Assembly: GCF_900103475.1 (NCBI RefSeq)
Contig: NZ_FNHG01000001.1
Span: 310,001 to 374,000, forward strand
Source of the DNA: Maricaulis salignorans
GTDB taxonomy: Bacteria > Pseudomonadota > Alphaproteobacteria > Caulobacterales > Maricaulaceae
Length of the DNA stretch: 64,000 nucleotides
Direction of reading: 5' to 3'
Positions 53,831 through 62,916 of the stretch are shown here, in pieces (position 1 is the first letter of the stretch; the number at the start of each line of letters is the position of its first letter). The notes beneath the pieces are model-generated. The model had not been told where the DNA came from, ran no database searches, and saw only the letters and a program-made list of their open reading frames with translations. The position numbers and the translations under genes were made by a program.

Positions 53831-53841
53831 CGACCGATGAC
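53826..53841. promoter_or_regulatory. TetR operator candidate 2
   Basis: GTCATCG-AC-CGATGAC is a perfect 7-bp inverted repeat with a 2-bp centre. It lies 42 bp (four helical turns) from operator 1, centre to centre, between the divergent TetR and RND genes. Confidence 0.72.
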
Positions 53842-53889
53842 TTGTAGCCGCAGCTGCGCCCGTATCGGCCCATTTTCCAAGGACTCGAC

Positions 53890-55077
53890 ATGGCACGCCT
53901 CGCTCCCCGCTTCATTCTTTTCTGCTTCGCTTTTGCTTTGGCCAGCTGTGGCGGCGGCGGTGCCTCACAACAGGCGCCGGGCGCGCCGGGCGTTGATGTC
54001 GCCCTGCCCCTGGTCGAGCGGGTTGCCGACTGGGACGCCTTCACCGGCCGCTTTGACTCGCCGGAACATGTCGATGTCCGAAGCCGGGTCAGCGGCTATC
54101 TCGAGGCCGTTCATTTCGAGGATGGTGCCATCGTCGAGGCTGGCGATCTGTTGTTCACGATCGATCCGCGCCCGTTTGAAGCCGTGTTGGCTGCGGCCAA
54201 TGGCCAGACGGCCCAGGCCCGGGCGCAATTGGCCCAGGCTCGCGCCGATCTTGACCGGGCCGAGCGCCTCGTGTCCTCGCGGGCAATCTCCGAAGAGGCG
54301 ATTGAACAACGCCGCACCGCCGTGCGCACAGCCGAAGCCGGGCTGGCTTCAGCGAATGCCAATTCGGCTGCCGCCGCGCTCAATCTTGAATTCACCCAGG
54401 TGACCGCCCCGGCTGCCGGGCGAACCTCCTCGCGCATGGTCGATCCGGGCAATCTGGTGTCGGGTGGTAATTCCGCCGGTGATATCCTCACGACAATTGT
54501 CGGCTCAGACCCGCTCTATTTCGAATTTGATGCCTCGGAGGCTGTCTATCTGCGCTATCAGCGGCGCGAACGTACCGATGATGTCTCGCGCGTGGAAATC
54601 CGGCTGCAGGATGAGACGGAATACCTGCATGTTGGCGAAATCGTCTTTGCCGACAATCGCATCAATCCGGCCTCCGGCACGATCCGGGTGCGGGCGCGGG
54701 TCGCCAATCCGGACGGCCTGATCCGCCCGGGCATGCTCGGCGCGGCGCGCGTCGGCGGCAGCGCTTTCTATGAGGCGATCCTGGTCCCCGAGACCGCCAT
54801 CCTTTCCGATGGACCACGGCGTCTGGTCTATGTCGTCAATGACGAGAATGTCGTCGAGCCGCGCATCGTCACGCCCGGCCCGCCGAGCGGCAATCTCCAG
54901 GTCATTTCCGCAGGCCTGGAGCCCACGGATCGCGTGATCGTCAATGGCATCATGCGCGCCCGCCCCGGCGTGACCGTGACCCCGCAGCTGGTCGAACTGG
55001 TCCGGGAGGACCTGGACGAGCCGACTGCGCTGACCCAGGCGCAACCCGCCTCCGCTGCCTATCCCGTCGAGCAGTAA
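53890..55077 (+). CDS. RND efflux periplasmic adaptor (AcrA-like lipoprotein)
   Basis: A 395-aa membrane-fusion protein with a lipoprotein signal (FILFCFAFALASCGGGG). The lipoyl half-motifs are VDVRSRVSGYLEAVHFEDGAIVEAGD and VTAPAAGRTSS, separated by an alpha-hairpin with Ala-rich heptads (AQARAQLAQARADLDRAERL). The beta-barrel and membrane-proximal domains follow. It links the RND pump to an outer-membrane TolC-type channel, which is not encoded here. It lies 42 bp before the pump gene. Confidence 0.93.
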   Translation: MARLAPRFILFCFAFALASCGGGGASQQAPGAPGVDVALPLVERVADWDAFTGRFDSPEHVDVRSRVSGYLEAVHFEDGAIVEAGDLLFTIDPRPFEAVLAAANGQTAQARAQLAQARADLDRAERLVSSRAISEEAIEQRRTAVRTAEAGLASANANSAAAALNLEFTQVTAPAAGRTSSRMVDPGNLVSGGNSAGDILTTIVGSDPLYFEFDASEAVYLRYQRRERTDDVSRVEIRLQDETEYLHVGEIVFADNRINPASGTIRVRARVANPDGLIRPGMLGAARVGGSAFYEAILVPETAILSDGPRRLVYVVNDENVVEPRIVTPGPPSGNLQVISAGLEPTDRVIVNGIMRARPGVTVTPQLVELVREDLDEPTALTQAQPASAAYPVEQ

Positions 55078-55119
55078 TCACCGCTCCCGCATTCCCGCAT
55101 CCGTTCAGGACCTCCCGCC

Positions 55120-58100
55120 ATGCGTCTGTCACACTTCTTCATCGACCGTCCGATTTTTGCGCTGGTCCTCGCGGTCTTCACAACATTGATGGGCGTGTTC
55201 GCCTATCCGCAATTGCCGCTGGCGCAATATCCCGAGATCGCGCCGCCGACCATTTCCGTCACCGCGAGCTATCCCGGTGCCACCGCGGAGGCTGTCGCAG
55301 CCCAGGTCGCGGCACCGCTCGAGCAGGAGATCAATGGTGTCGAGGGCATGTTGTACATGGCCTCCTCATCAACGGCTGACGGGCTGGCCTCGGTCACGGT
55401 CACGTTTGAACCCGGCACGGATATCGATACCGCCCAGGTCCTGGTGCAGAACCGGGTCAATCGCGCCCAGACCCGCCTGCCGGAAACTGTTCGCCAGACC
55501 GGTGTGACCGTTCAGGCGCAAGCGAGTGGCTTTCTCCTTCTCTTCGCCCTGCGCTCGGTCGATGGCTCGCTTGATGCCGACTATCTCGGCAATTATGCCA
55601 GTTCCGAATTGCGTGACCGGATGTTGCGGCTCGACGGGGTGGGCGATGTCCGCATCTTCGGTGCCGGCAGCTATTCGATGCGTGTCTGGATCGATCCCGA
55701 CCGGGCGGCCGCGCGTGGCCTGACCGCGATTGATGTGGTCAATGCCCTGCGGGCCCAGAATATCCAGGCCGCGGGTGGCAATCTCGGCCAGCCGCCTTTC
55801 GCCGATGGTCAGCCCGCCGCTTTCCAGCTGCCCGTCCAGGTGCGGGGCCGTCTGATTGAACCGGCGGAATTTGCCGATGTCGTCGTGCATCGTGATGCCG
55901 ATGGTGCCGTCACCCGTCTCAATGATATCGCTCGCGTCGAGCTCGGCTCGGAATCCTATCTGGTGCGCGGCTATTTCGGCGGCATATCCGGCGTTGGCAT
56001 GGCGATCATCCAGCAACCGGGTGCCAATGCCCTGGCCACGGCCGATCTCGTGCTCGCCGCGGTGGAGGACGCCTCGGCCAGCTTCCCCGAGGGGATGGAT
56101 TATATCATCCCCTACAACCCGACCGAATTCGTCGAGGCTTCGGTGCATGCGGTGCAAAGCACGCTGCTTGAAGCGGTCTTCCTCGTCGTGCTGGTGGTCA
56201 TCATCTTCCTGCAAAGCTGGCGCGCGGCCCTGATCCCCATCGCCGCGATCCCGATTTCGATCATCGGGATTTTCGCGATCCAGCTGGCCCTGGGCTATTC
56301 AATCAATTCCCTGTCCCTGTTCGCCATGGTTCTTGCCGTCGGGATTGTGGTCGATGACGCCATCGTGGTGGTCGAGAATGTCGAACGCCTGATGCGTAAC
56401 GGCCTGTCGGCTCGCGATGCCTCGCGCAAATCCATGGACGAGGTCAGCGGTGCCCTGATCGCCATGACGCTGGTGCTGGTTTCGGTCTTCGTCCCGACCG
56501 CTTTCCTGAGCGGTATTCCGGGCATTTTCTATCGCCAGTTCGCTGTTGCGATTGCTTCGGCGGCAGTGATTTCGCTCTTTGTCTCCCTGACCCTGACGCC
56601 GGCCATGTGCGCGCTCCTGCTCAAGCCGCATGCCAGCGACGGCTCGCCTGACCGGCTCCCCTTCATGGCGCCGCTGCGCTTTGCCGGCCGCAAGTTCAAT
56701 GAGGGCTTTGACCGGCTCGCCGCTTTTTACGGCCGCTCGGTGGCGCGCCTCGTGCGCACCATAGCACTCGTCCTGATCGTCTATGGTGGTTTGCTCGGCC
56801 TGACCGCCTGGCAGCTCGCGGACACACCAACCGGCTTCATTCCCGAGCAGGACCAGGGCTCGCTGATCGGTGTCATCCAATTGCCGCCGGGCGCCTCCCT
56901 GGCCCGTACCGACGAAGTCGTGCGCCGGGCGCAAGATGTTCTGCTCGCCACCGAGGGTGTCGACACACTGGCAGCCCTGGTCGGCCTGGACGGATCGAGT
57001 TTCACCATGGGCTCGAATGCGGCGACCATGTTCATCCGGCTCGCCCCCTATGACGAGCGGGAAGGCCGGCCGGGCATGTCCGCTGTCGAGATGTCGCAAC
57101 GCCTCACCGGTATTCTGGGGCAAGCCATTCCGGAAGGCTTTGCCTTCATCATCGCTCCGCCGGCGGTGCGCGGTCTGGGCAATGGCGGTGGTTTCAAACT
57201 CATGGTCCAGGATCGTTCCGGCCAGGGGATGGAAGCGCTGCAGCAGGCCGCCAATGCGGTCATCGCGGCGGCCAACCAGGATCCACGTGTCGCGCGGGTC
57301 TATACGAGTTTCAATACCGGTTCGCCGCGCATCCGCGTTGATGTCGATCGTGACCGGGCGCAGCGCATCGGGGTGGACCCGCAGGCTGTCTATCAAACGC
57401 TGGGGATCTATCTTGGCGGAAGCTACGTCAATGATTTCAACTTCCTTGGCCGCACATTCCGGGTCATGGCCCAGGCCGATGCGCCCTTCCGCGATGATGT
57501 CGCCGATATTGGTCGCCTGCAGGTGCGGTCCCTGAGCGGCGAGATGGTGCCGATCTCCGCGGTCGCGACCGTGAGCCCGGATTCCGGTCCGGTGCGCGTT
57601 GTCCGCCACAATATCTTCTCCGCCGTCGAGGTGCAGGGCAGTACGCCGCCGGGCATGTCGACGAGCCAGTCGCTCGCCGCGATGGAAGAGATTGCCGACG
57701 CGGCCCTGCCACCGGGCTTTGGCTATGAATGGACCGAGCTGGCCTATCAGGAGAAGGCTGCCGGCAATTCCGGACTGATCGTCTTCGCGCTGGCCGTGGT
57801 TTTCGTTTTCCTGGTGCTGGCCGCCCAGTACGAGGCTTTCACCCTGCCCTGGGCGGTGATCTTCATCGTGCCGATGTGTATCCTGGCGGCGATGATCGGC
57901 ATCAATCTGGCGGGGATGGACAATAATATCCTCACCCAGGTGGGCCTGATCGTCCTGATCGCCCTGGCCGCGAAGAACGCCATTCTCCTGGTGGAATTCG
58001 CCAAGCAGGCCGAAGAGAGCGACGGCGTCGCGCCGGGCGAGGCGGCTGTGATGTCAGCGCGGCTGCGTCTGCGGCCGATCCTGATGACCGCGCTGGCCTT

Positions 58101-58311
58101 CATTCTCGGCGTGACGCCGCTGGCCTTCGCCCATGGGGCCGGTGCTGAAATGCGCCAGGCGCTCGGCGTTGCTGTCTTCTCGGGCATGATTGGCGTGACG
58201 ATATTCGGTCTGATCTTTACTCCGGTCTTCTATGTGGTCGGCCGCTGGGTTTCCGCGCGTCTGCCCAAGCCTGACATCGGTCAGGGCCCGGAAAGCGATC
58301 CGGCGCCCTGA
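55120..58311 (+). CDS. RND multidrug efflux transporter (AcrB-like)
   Basis: A 1063-aa HAE-1 family RND pump, close to the usual length of 1050. It begins MRLSHFFIDRPIFALVLAVF and has 12 predicted helices and two large periplasmic loops. The proton-relay Asp pair is in AMVLAVGIVVDDAIVVVENVER (TM4) and the partner Lys in ALAAKNAILLVEFAKQ (TM10). Other family motifs include GTDIDTAQVLVQNRV and EQDQGSLIGVIQLPPGAS. It exports hydrophobic toxins or drugs together with the upstream adaptor. Confidence 0.96.
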   Translation: MRLSHFFIDRPIFALVLAVFTTLMGVFAYPQLPLAQYPEIAPPTISVTASYPGATAEAVAAQVAAPLEQEINGVEGMLYMASSSTADGLASVTVTFEPGTDIDTAQVLVQNRVNRAQTRLPETVRQTGVTVQAQASGFLLLFALRSVDGSLDADYLGNYASSELRDRMLRLDGVGDVRIFGAGSYSMRVWIDPDRAAARGLTAIDVVNALRAQNIQAAGGNLGQPPFADGQPAAFQLPVQVRGRLIEPAEFADVVVHRDADGAVTRLNDIARVELGSESYLVRGYFGGISGVGMAIIQQPGANALATADLVLAAVEDASASFPEGMDYIIPYNPTEFVEASVHAVQSTLLEAVFLVVLVVIIFLQSWRAALIPIAAIPISIIGIFAIQLALGYSINSLSLFAMVLAVGIVVDDAIVVVENVERLMRNGLSARDASRKSMDEVSGALIAMTLVLVSVFVPTAFLSGIPGIFYRQFAVAIASAAVISLFVSLTLTPAMCALLLKPHASDGSPDRLPFMAPLRFAGRKFNEGFDRLAAFYGRSVARLVRTIALVLIVYGGLLGLTAWQLADTPTGFIPEQDQGSLIGVIQLPPGASLARTDEVVRRAQDVLLATEGVDTLAALVGLDGSSFTMGSNAATMFIRLAPYDEREGRPGMSAVEMSQRLTGILGQAIPEGFAFIIAPPAVRGLGNGGGFKLMVQDRSGQGMEALQQAANAVIAAANQDPRVARVYTSFNTGSPRIRVDVDRDRAQRIGVDPQAVYQTLGIYLGGSYVNDFNFLGRTFRVMAQADAPFRDDVADIGRLQVRSLSGEMVPISAVATVSPDSGPVRVVRHNIFSAVEVQGSTPPGMSTSQSLAAMEEIADAALPPGFGYEWTELAYQEKAAGNSGLIVFALAVVFVFLVLAAQYEAFTLPWAVIFIVPMCILAAMIGINLAGMDNNILTQVGLIVLIALAAKNAILLVEFAKQAEESDGVAPGEAAVMSARLRLRPILMTALAFILGVTPLAFAHGAGAEMRQALGVAVFSGMIGVTIFGLIFTPVFYVVGRWVSARLPKPDIGQGPESDPAP

Positions 58312-58438
58312 CCGGGTTGCCATACCGGAAAAGAGAAATACCCGACTTCCCGCTTTTGTAGCTTGGCGCTGAGGCATACTTGGGCAAGTATTCGGACGAT
58401 CCATCCGGATCGTGACGGCCCAAGCCTCAGGAGTGCCC

Positions 58439-59293
58439 ATGCCCGCCCAGTTCGAGTTTGCTGACCGCACGGCGGTGATTACGGGGGCCGCCAGCGGTAT
58501 CGGTGCCGCCCTGGCCCACGGCCTGGCCGCGCGCGGTTGCCGTCTGGCTCTGGCGGATATCGATCGCGACGGCCTCGATCAGGTTGCGGCCTCCACCGGG
58601 ATCGCGGCCGACCGTGTCAGCCTGCATCATCTCGACGTGTCCGACGCCCAGGCGATTGCCGCTTTCCCGGATGCGGTCCGGCTCGCTCATGGCGGCGCAG
58701 CGCTCCTGTTCAACAATGCCGGCGTTGCTGTAGGCGGCCAGTTCGAAGACGTGTCGGAGGCGGATTTCGACTGGCTGATGTCGATCAATTTCTGGGGCGT
58801 GGTCCGGATGACACGCGCTTTCCTGCCCATGCTTCGGGAACCGGATCAGGCCCAGATTACCAATATTTCCAGCCTGTTCGGCCTGGTCGCTCCGGCCGGT
58901 CAGACCGCCTATAGCGCCAGCAAGTTTGCGGTGCGTGGTTTCTCCGACTCGCTGCGTCACGAGCTGGCCGGCACAACGGTCGGCGTCACCACGGTGCATC
59001 CGGGCGGTATCCGGACATCGATCGCGAAAAATGCCCGCCACGCTGCCAATGCGGATCCGGCGGAGCTGGCCCGGGGTCAGGAAGCCTTCGAGAAATTTCT
59101 CGTCATGCCGCCGGAACAGGCGGCCGAAATCATATTGCGCGGTGTCACGCGCCGCCGCCCGCGCGTCCTGGTTGGCCGTGATGCCCATTTCATGGCCCTG
59201 ATCGAGCGCATCCTGCCAGCCCATTACTGGAGCCTGATCGGTCGCAATGCGAGCCCCGAAGCCGCAGCTCCGGAACAAGGAATAAACGCATGA
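58439..59293 (+). CDS. Short-chain dehydrogenase/reductase
   Basis: A 284-aa classical SDR from the ATG at 58439, with AGGAG about 7 bp upstream. The cofactor loop is TGAASGIGAALAHGLAARG, followed by NNAGVAVGGQF, and the catalytic Ser-Tyr-Lys appears as NISSLFG and AYSASKFAVRG. ADID after the second strand favours NAD(H). The substrate is unknown. It overlaps the hydrolase gene by 4 bp, so the two likely act on one pathway. Confidence 0.9.
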   Translation: MPAQFEFADRTAVITGAASGIGAALAHGLAARGCRLALADIDRDGLDQVAASTGIAADRVSLHHLDVSDAQAIAAFPDAVRLAHGGAALLFNNAGVAVGGQFEDVSEADFDWLMSINFWGVVRMTRAFLPMLREPDQAQITNISSLFGLVAPAGQTAYSASKFAVRGFSDSLRHELAGTTVGVTTVHPGGIRTSIAKNARHAANADPAELARGQEAFEKFLVMPPEQAAEIILRGVTRRRPRVLVGRDAHFMALIERILPAHYWSLIGRNASPEAAAPEQGINA

Positions 59294-60252
59294 CTTCAGT
59301 TCTCGTGACGGTTCTGGGCGGGCTGGTTTTGATCAGTCTTGCCATATTGGCCGGGCTCAGCATCTGGTCGCGCATGATCGCGCGCCGGGTCGAGGCGGCG
59401 ATCCCGCCCGCCGGTGAGATCGCGACGGTGACGGGCGGCAAGATCCACTTCCTCGACCAGGGCGAGGGCCGCCCGATCGTGATGATCCACGGACTTGCCG
59501 GGCATTTGCAGAATTTCACCCATTCGACCACGGATGCGCTGAAGGGTGATTTTCGCGTGATCGCGCTGGACCGTCCCGGCAGCGGCTATTCGGCCCGCGA
59601 CAGTGATGAGCAGGCGCGCATCCCCGAACAGGCGCGGATGATCGCTGAATTCCTTGCCGCGAAGGGGATCGAAAAACCCCTGATCGTCGGTCACTCGCTG
59701 GGCGGTGCCGTGGCGCTGACCCTGGCGTTGAACCATCCGGACTCGATCTCGGGCATCGCCCTGATCGCGCCCCTGGCGAAGCTTCCCGAAGAGGGTGCCA
59801 AAGCCTTCAACGCGCTCAAGATCGCCAGCCCGCTGATGCGGCGCCTGATCGGCGAGACGCTGGCGGTTCCGATGTCGATCCGCACCGGCGATGCGACGCT
59901 ACGCCTCGTCTTTGGCCCCAATGAAGCGCCCGCCGATTTCCGCCTTCGTGGTGGCGGCCTGCTCGGTTTGCGCCCGCGCGCCTTTGTCACCGCCTCGACA
60001 GACTATGCTGCGGTCGGGCTCGACATGCCGGCGCTAACGGCGCGCTTTTCCGAGATCAAGATGCCCGCCGGTGTCATTTATGGCGATAGCGACCGCATTC
60101 TCGACGCGAACGCCAATCTGGACGCTCTGCGGGCGAGTATCCCGCAGCTTGATGAGGAAGTCCTGCCGGGCATTGGTCACATGGTACAGATCAACCGGCC
60201 GGCCGAGACGGAAGCCTTTATCCGGCGGATGGCGGCCAAGAGCTTCAGCTAG
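59290..60252 (+). CDS. Alpha/beta-fold hydrolase
   Basis: A 320-aa hydrolase with an N-terminal membrane anchor (LVTVLGGLVLISLAILAGLSIW). The oxyanion strand is IVMIHGLAGHLQNF, the nucleophile elbow is GHSLGGAVALTLAL, and the catalytic His is in LPGIGHMVQINRP. An Asp in YGDSDRILDANAN completes the triad. It is an esterase or lipase-like enzyme co-transcribed with the SDR. It converges on the M15 peptidase gene with only 3 bp between stops. Confidence 0.88.
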   Translation: MTSVLVTVLGGLVLISLAILAGLSIWSRMIARRVEAAIPPAGEIATVTGGKIHFLDQGEGRPIVMIHGLAGHLQNFTHSTTDALKGDFRVIALDRPGSGYSARDSDEQARIPEQARMIAEFLAAKGIEKPLIVGHSLGGAVALTLALNHPDSISGIALIAPLAKLPEEGAKAFNALKIASPLMRRLIGETLAVPMSIRTGDATLRLVFGPNEAPADFRLRGGGLLGLRPRAFVTASTDYAAVGLDMPALTARFSEIKMPAGVIYGDSDRILDANANLDALRASIPQLDEEVLPGIGHMVQINRPAETEAFIRRMAAKSFS

Positions 60253-60255
60253 CGC

Positions 60256-61236
60256 CTAACGGCCCCATTGCACATTCCAGCCGCGCTCATCGACATGGAC
60301 GAAGGGGCCGTGCCAGGCATTGGGCGCATATTCGCCCAGACCGCCAGCCAGTCCGGCGAAGAGCGGATTGTCGGCCAGGGATTCGACCAGGTCGAACAGG
60401 GCGGCGGCATCGCGCCGGTCCAGTTCACCATCGCCATTGAGATCGTCCATCACCTCATCGCCATCGACATCGATAAAGATGTCGGCGGCGCCGCCATAGA
60501 TATGGCGTGAATTCTCGCCATTGCCGAGATCGGCATTATAGGCCGGCGTGCGATAGCCGCTCATGACGGTGAAGCCATCCGTGCGCCAGCCGCGGTCATT
60601 GGCCGCTTCCAGGATACGTTCGAGCTTGACCAGAAGCCGCTCGCTCAGGACGAGATATTGCGGACCATCGGCTTCCTGCTTGCACAGGAATTGACCCAGC
60701 CGGAAATGCGGCGAGACGGCAATTTCGCCCAGCTCGCTATCGACTTCGAGAAAGAATTCCGGGGCGCGATAATTCTCGTGGCCGCGATAGGGTTCACTGG
60801 GATAATTACCGAGATGATAGCCATTAATGCTGTCGCCATCGGCCGATCGCATCACGATCAGATTGAGGGTCATCACATGGCCTTCGTCATCCTCGAGGCT
60901 GACGCGCGACAGGCCGGGCTGCATCGGCGCTGTCCAGTCGAGCTCGGGTGAGGGCGCGCGCATCACCGCGTCATCGGTCCAGCTCAGGGGCCGGTCGGCG
61001 CGGATGCGGACCTGCTCGCCGGGGCGGGCGAAAATGGCGAAGGTTTCGTAATCGACGCTCAGCCCGTCGCGTATGGTCAGCGAGAAGGGCAGATGACCCG
61101 GCGCGAACTCGGCAGCGAGCGTGGAGGCTGGCGGCGGGGTCAGGTTCATTGGGCCTGGTGCGGCGAGCTCGGCCGCATGGACAGGGCCGGCAAGCCAAAG
61201 AGTGGCGATCAGCGCACTCCCGATAATGGCGTTCAA
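60256..61236 (-). CDS. M15-type zinc peptidase with EF-hand-like insert (copy A)
   Basis: A 326-aa exported protein with signal peptide LIATLWLAGPVHA. The C-terminal M15 D,D-/L,D-carboxypeptidase domain has SGYRTPAYN, zinc ligands His245 (SRHIYGGAAD), Asp252 and His314 (HGPFVHVDERG). Between them, DVDGDEVMDDLNGDGELDRR forms two dockerin/EF-hand-like calcium loops. The start is TTG at 61236: its leader GGAGTAGCGT is conserved in the paralogue at 63903, where ATG occupies the equivalent place, and no ATG follows nearby. It lies 5 bp after the L,D-transpeptidase stop, consistent with a paired role in peptidoglycan remodelling. Confidence 0.85.
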   Translation of the reverse strand: MNAIIGSALIATLWLAGPVHAAELAAPGPMNLTPPPASTLAAEFAPGHLPFSLTIRDGLSVDYETFAIFARPGEQVRIRADRPLSWTDDAVMRAPSPELDWTAPMQPGLSRVSLEDDEGHVMTLNLIVMRSADGDSINGYHLGNYPSEPYRGHENYRAPEFFLEVDSELGEIAVSPHFRLGQFLCKQEADGPQYLVLSERLLVKLERILEAANDRGWRTDGFTVMSGYRTPAYNADLGNGENSRHIYGGAADIFIDVDGDEVMDDLNGDGELDRRDAAALFDLVESLADNPLFAGLAGGLGEYAPNAWHGPFVHVDERGWNVQWGR

Positions 61237-61241
61237 GGACG

Positions 61242-62822
61242 CTACTCCAAAGGCGGCGGTGGTGAATCCAGCGCGGCGATTAACACGGCATCCCTGTCAT
61301 ATACGTCGTTCACGAAACGCACGCCAGTGTCTGAATCGAGCACCGCCGTCCAATACAGGATGTGGACCGGAATCGCGCGGCCGAGCGAAATCCGGGTCTC
61401 GTCATTGCCGGCGGCGATCGACTGCAGGCGGGCCGGTGTCATGCCGGGGCTCTCCGCCGCGACCCATTCGGCCAGGGCGAGCGGGTCACGCACCCGCACG
61501 CAGCCTGAGGAGAAGTCGCGCCGGGTCTGGGCGAAGAGGCCGCGCGTCGGCGTATCGTGCAGATAGACATTATGCCGGTTGGGGAACATGAATTTGATTT
61601 CGCCGAGCGCATTGAGCGGCCCGGGCGCCTGACGCAGGCGATAGGGGAAATTATTGGCCGGAACGCTGGCCCAGTCGATCGTCGCCGGATCGACGAGGGT
61701 GCCGGACCGGTCAATGACCTGAAAGCCCAGCCGCGTCACCGCACCCGGATCGGCGCGGAAGGCTGGCAGTTTGTCGCGTGCGGCCAGGCTGGGCGGGGTC
61801 TCCCACCAGGGATTGATGACAAAATAGGTCATGCTGGCCGAAAAGACCGGCGTGCGCCGGTAGAGCCGCCCGACGATGACGTCATGCGTGCGTTCGACCA
61901 CGCCGTCATTGCGGGCTTCCAGCGAATAATCGGCGATATTGACGCGGATATGCCGGCGGCCGAGATCATCGGGTAGCCAGCGCCAGCGCTCCAGATTGGC
62001 CCGGATCTGTGCAACACGCTGGTCTGCACTTGTATTGAGCTGGGCGACGGTCAGGGCGCCCACAACGCCATCCGCATCGAGACTGGCGCGGTGCTGGAAG
62101 ATGCGCACAGATGCATCAAGCGCCGGATCAAAATATTCCGGGTCGGGCGGTAGCGTGGCCGGATCAGTCGGGGGCATCGCCGCGGCCAGATCGCCGGTTG
62201 CCCCCAGCCGGGCGCGGATCTGGGCGACGCGTGGGCCACGATCTCCCGGACGCACGGTCGGCCCCGCGTCCACGCCGGGCCAGCCGCCCGCCGCAGCGAT
62301 GGTTTCAAACCGCGTCAGTGCCGCGCGCAGCGCGTGATAGCCCGGCTGGTCCGGAGCCAGCGCTTCAAGGCTTTCGGCGATCGCATCATTGCCGAGGGCA
62401 GCCTGAAGATAGGCGACCAGATCGCGGCCCCGGCGTGCGGCTGTCCAATCCGGTTCGATGGTCACCGGATTGAGGCGACCGGAGAGCAGATGCGCCGCCA
62501 GCGTCAGATAGGCGTCGGTCGCGACCTCATCGAGATCAAGATCGGCCTGCAACGGGTCGGCCGCTTCGAGCAGCGCCAGGTGATAATCGGCCGGGTCGAG
62601 CCCGTGTGACGCGGCACCGCGCACGGCGGTAATGAGATCGGTATAGAGATGGGCGTTGGCTGGTCCGGTCCAGGCGAGGCTGAGCTCTCGGGCCTGATAG
62701 AAGCGCGTGCCGGTCTCGCAGGCGCGGCAATCATAATTGACGATGACCGCACTGGCCGGCGACAGGCCCAGCAGGGGGGCCGCCGCACAGGCGAGGGCAA
62801 GGCGTTTCAGCCGCTTGATCAT
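61242..62822 (-). CDS. L,D-transpeptidase (YcbB-like), copy A
   Basis: A 526-aa exported murein transpeptidase from the ATG at 62822, with GAGG 6-8 bp upstream and signal peptide LALACAAAPLLGLSPASA; an ATG at 62834 is possible. It has the LDT-associated N-domain, a peptidoglycan-binding helix bundle (VRPGDRGPRVAQIRARLG) and the YkuD catalytic domain. The active-site motif is SSGCVRVRDP with Cys at about 441, and the substrate His is in VYLHDTPTRGLF. YcbB-type enzymes make 3-3 peptidoglycan cross-links. It precedes the copy A M15 peptidase. Confidence 0.9.
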   Translation of the reverse strand: MIKRLKRLALACAAAPLLGLSPASAVIVNYDCRACETGTRFYQARELSLAWTGPANAHLYTDLITAVRGAASHGLDPADYHLALLEAADPLQADLDLDEVATDAYLTLAAHLLSGRLNPVTIEPDWTAARRGRDLVAYLQAALGNDAIAESLEALAPDQPGYHALRAALTRFETIAAAGGWPGVDAGPTVRPGDRGPRVAQIRARLGATGDLAAAMPPTDPATLPPDPEYFDPALDASVRIFQHRASLDADGVVGALTVAQLNTSADQRVAQIRANLERWRWLPDDLGRRHIRVNIADYSLEARNDGVVERTHDVIVGRLYRRTPVFSASMTYFVINPWWETPPSLAARDKLPAFRADPGAVTRLGFQVIDRSGTLVDPATIDWASVPANNFPYRLRQAPGPLNALGEIKFMFPNRHNVYLHDTPTRGLFAQTRRDFSSGCVRVRDPLALAEWVAAESPGMTPARLQSIAAGNDETRISLGRAIPVHILYWTAVLDSDTGVRFVNDVYDRDAVLIAALDSPPPPLE

Positions 62823-62841
62823 GGATAGCCTCATTCTTCAG

Positions 62842-62863
62842 GGGCGGGCCGATGGACCCGCCC
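62842..62863 (-). promoter_or_regulatory. GC-rich hairpin between the duplicated modules
   Basis: GGGCGGG (62842-62848) pairs with CCCGCCC (62857-62863) over an 8-nt loop. It lies in the 94-bp gap between the copy B peptidase and the copy A transpeptidase. There is no T run, so it is more likely a processing or attenuation hairpin than a strong terminator. Confidence 0.3.
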
Positions 62864-62916
62864 AAAGCCTATCCTGACTCGCCGGGGCTGACCAATGCGG
62901 TCACGCGCCGGGGCGC

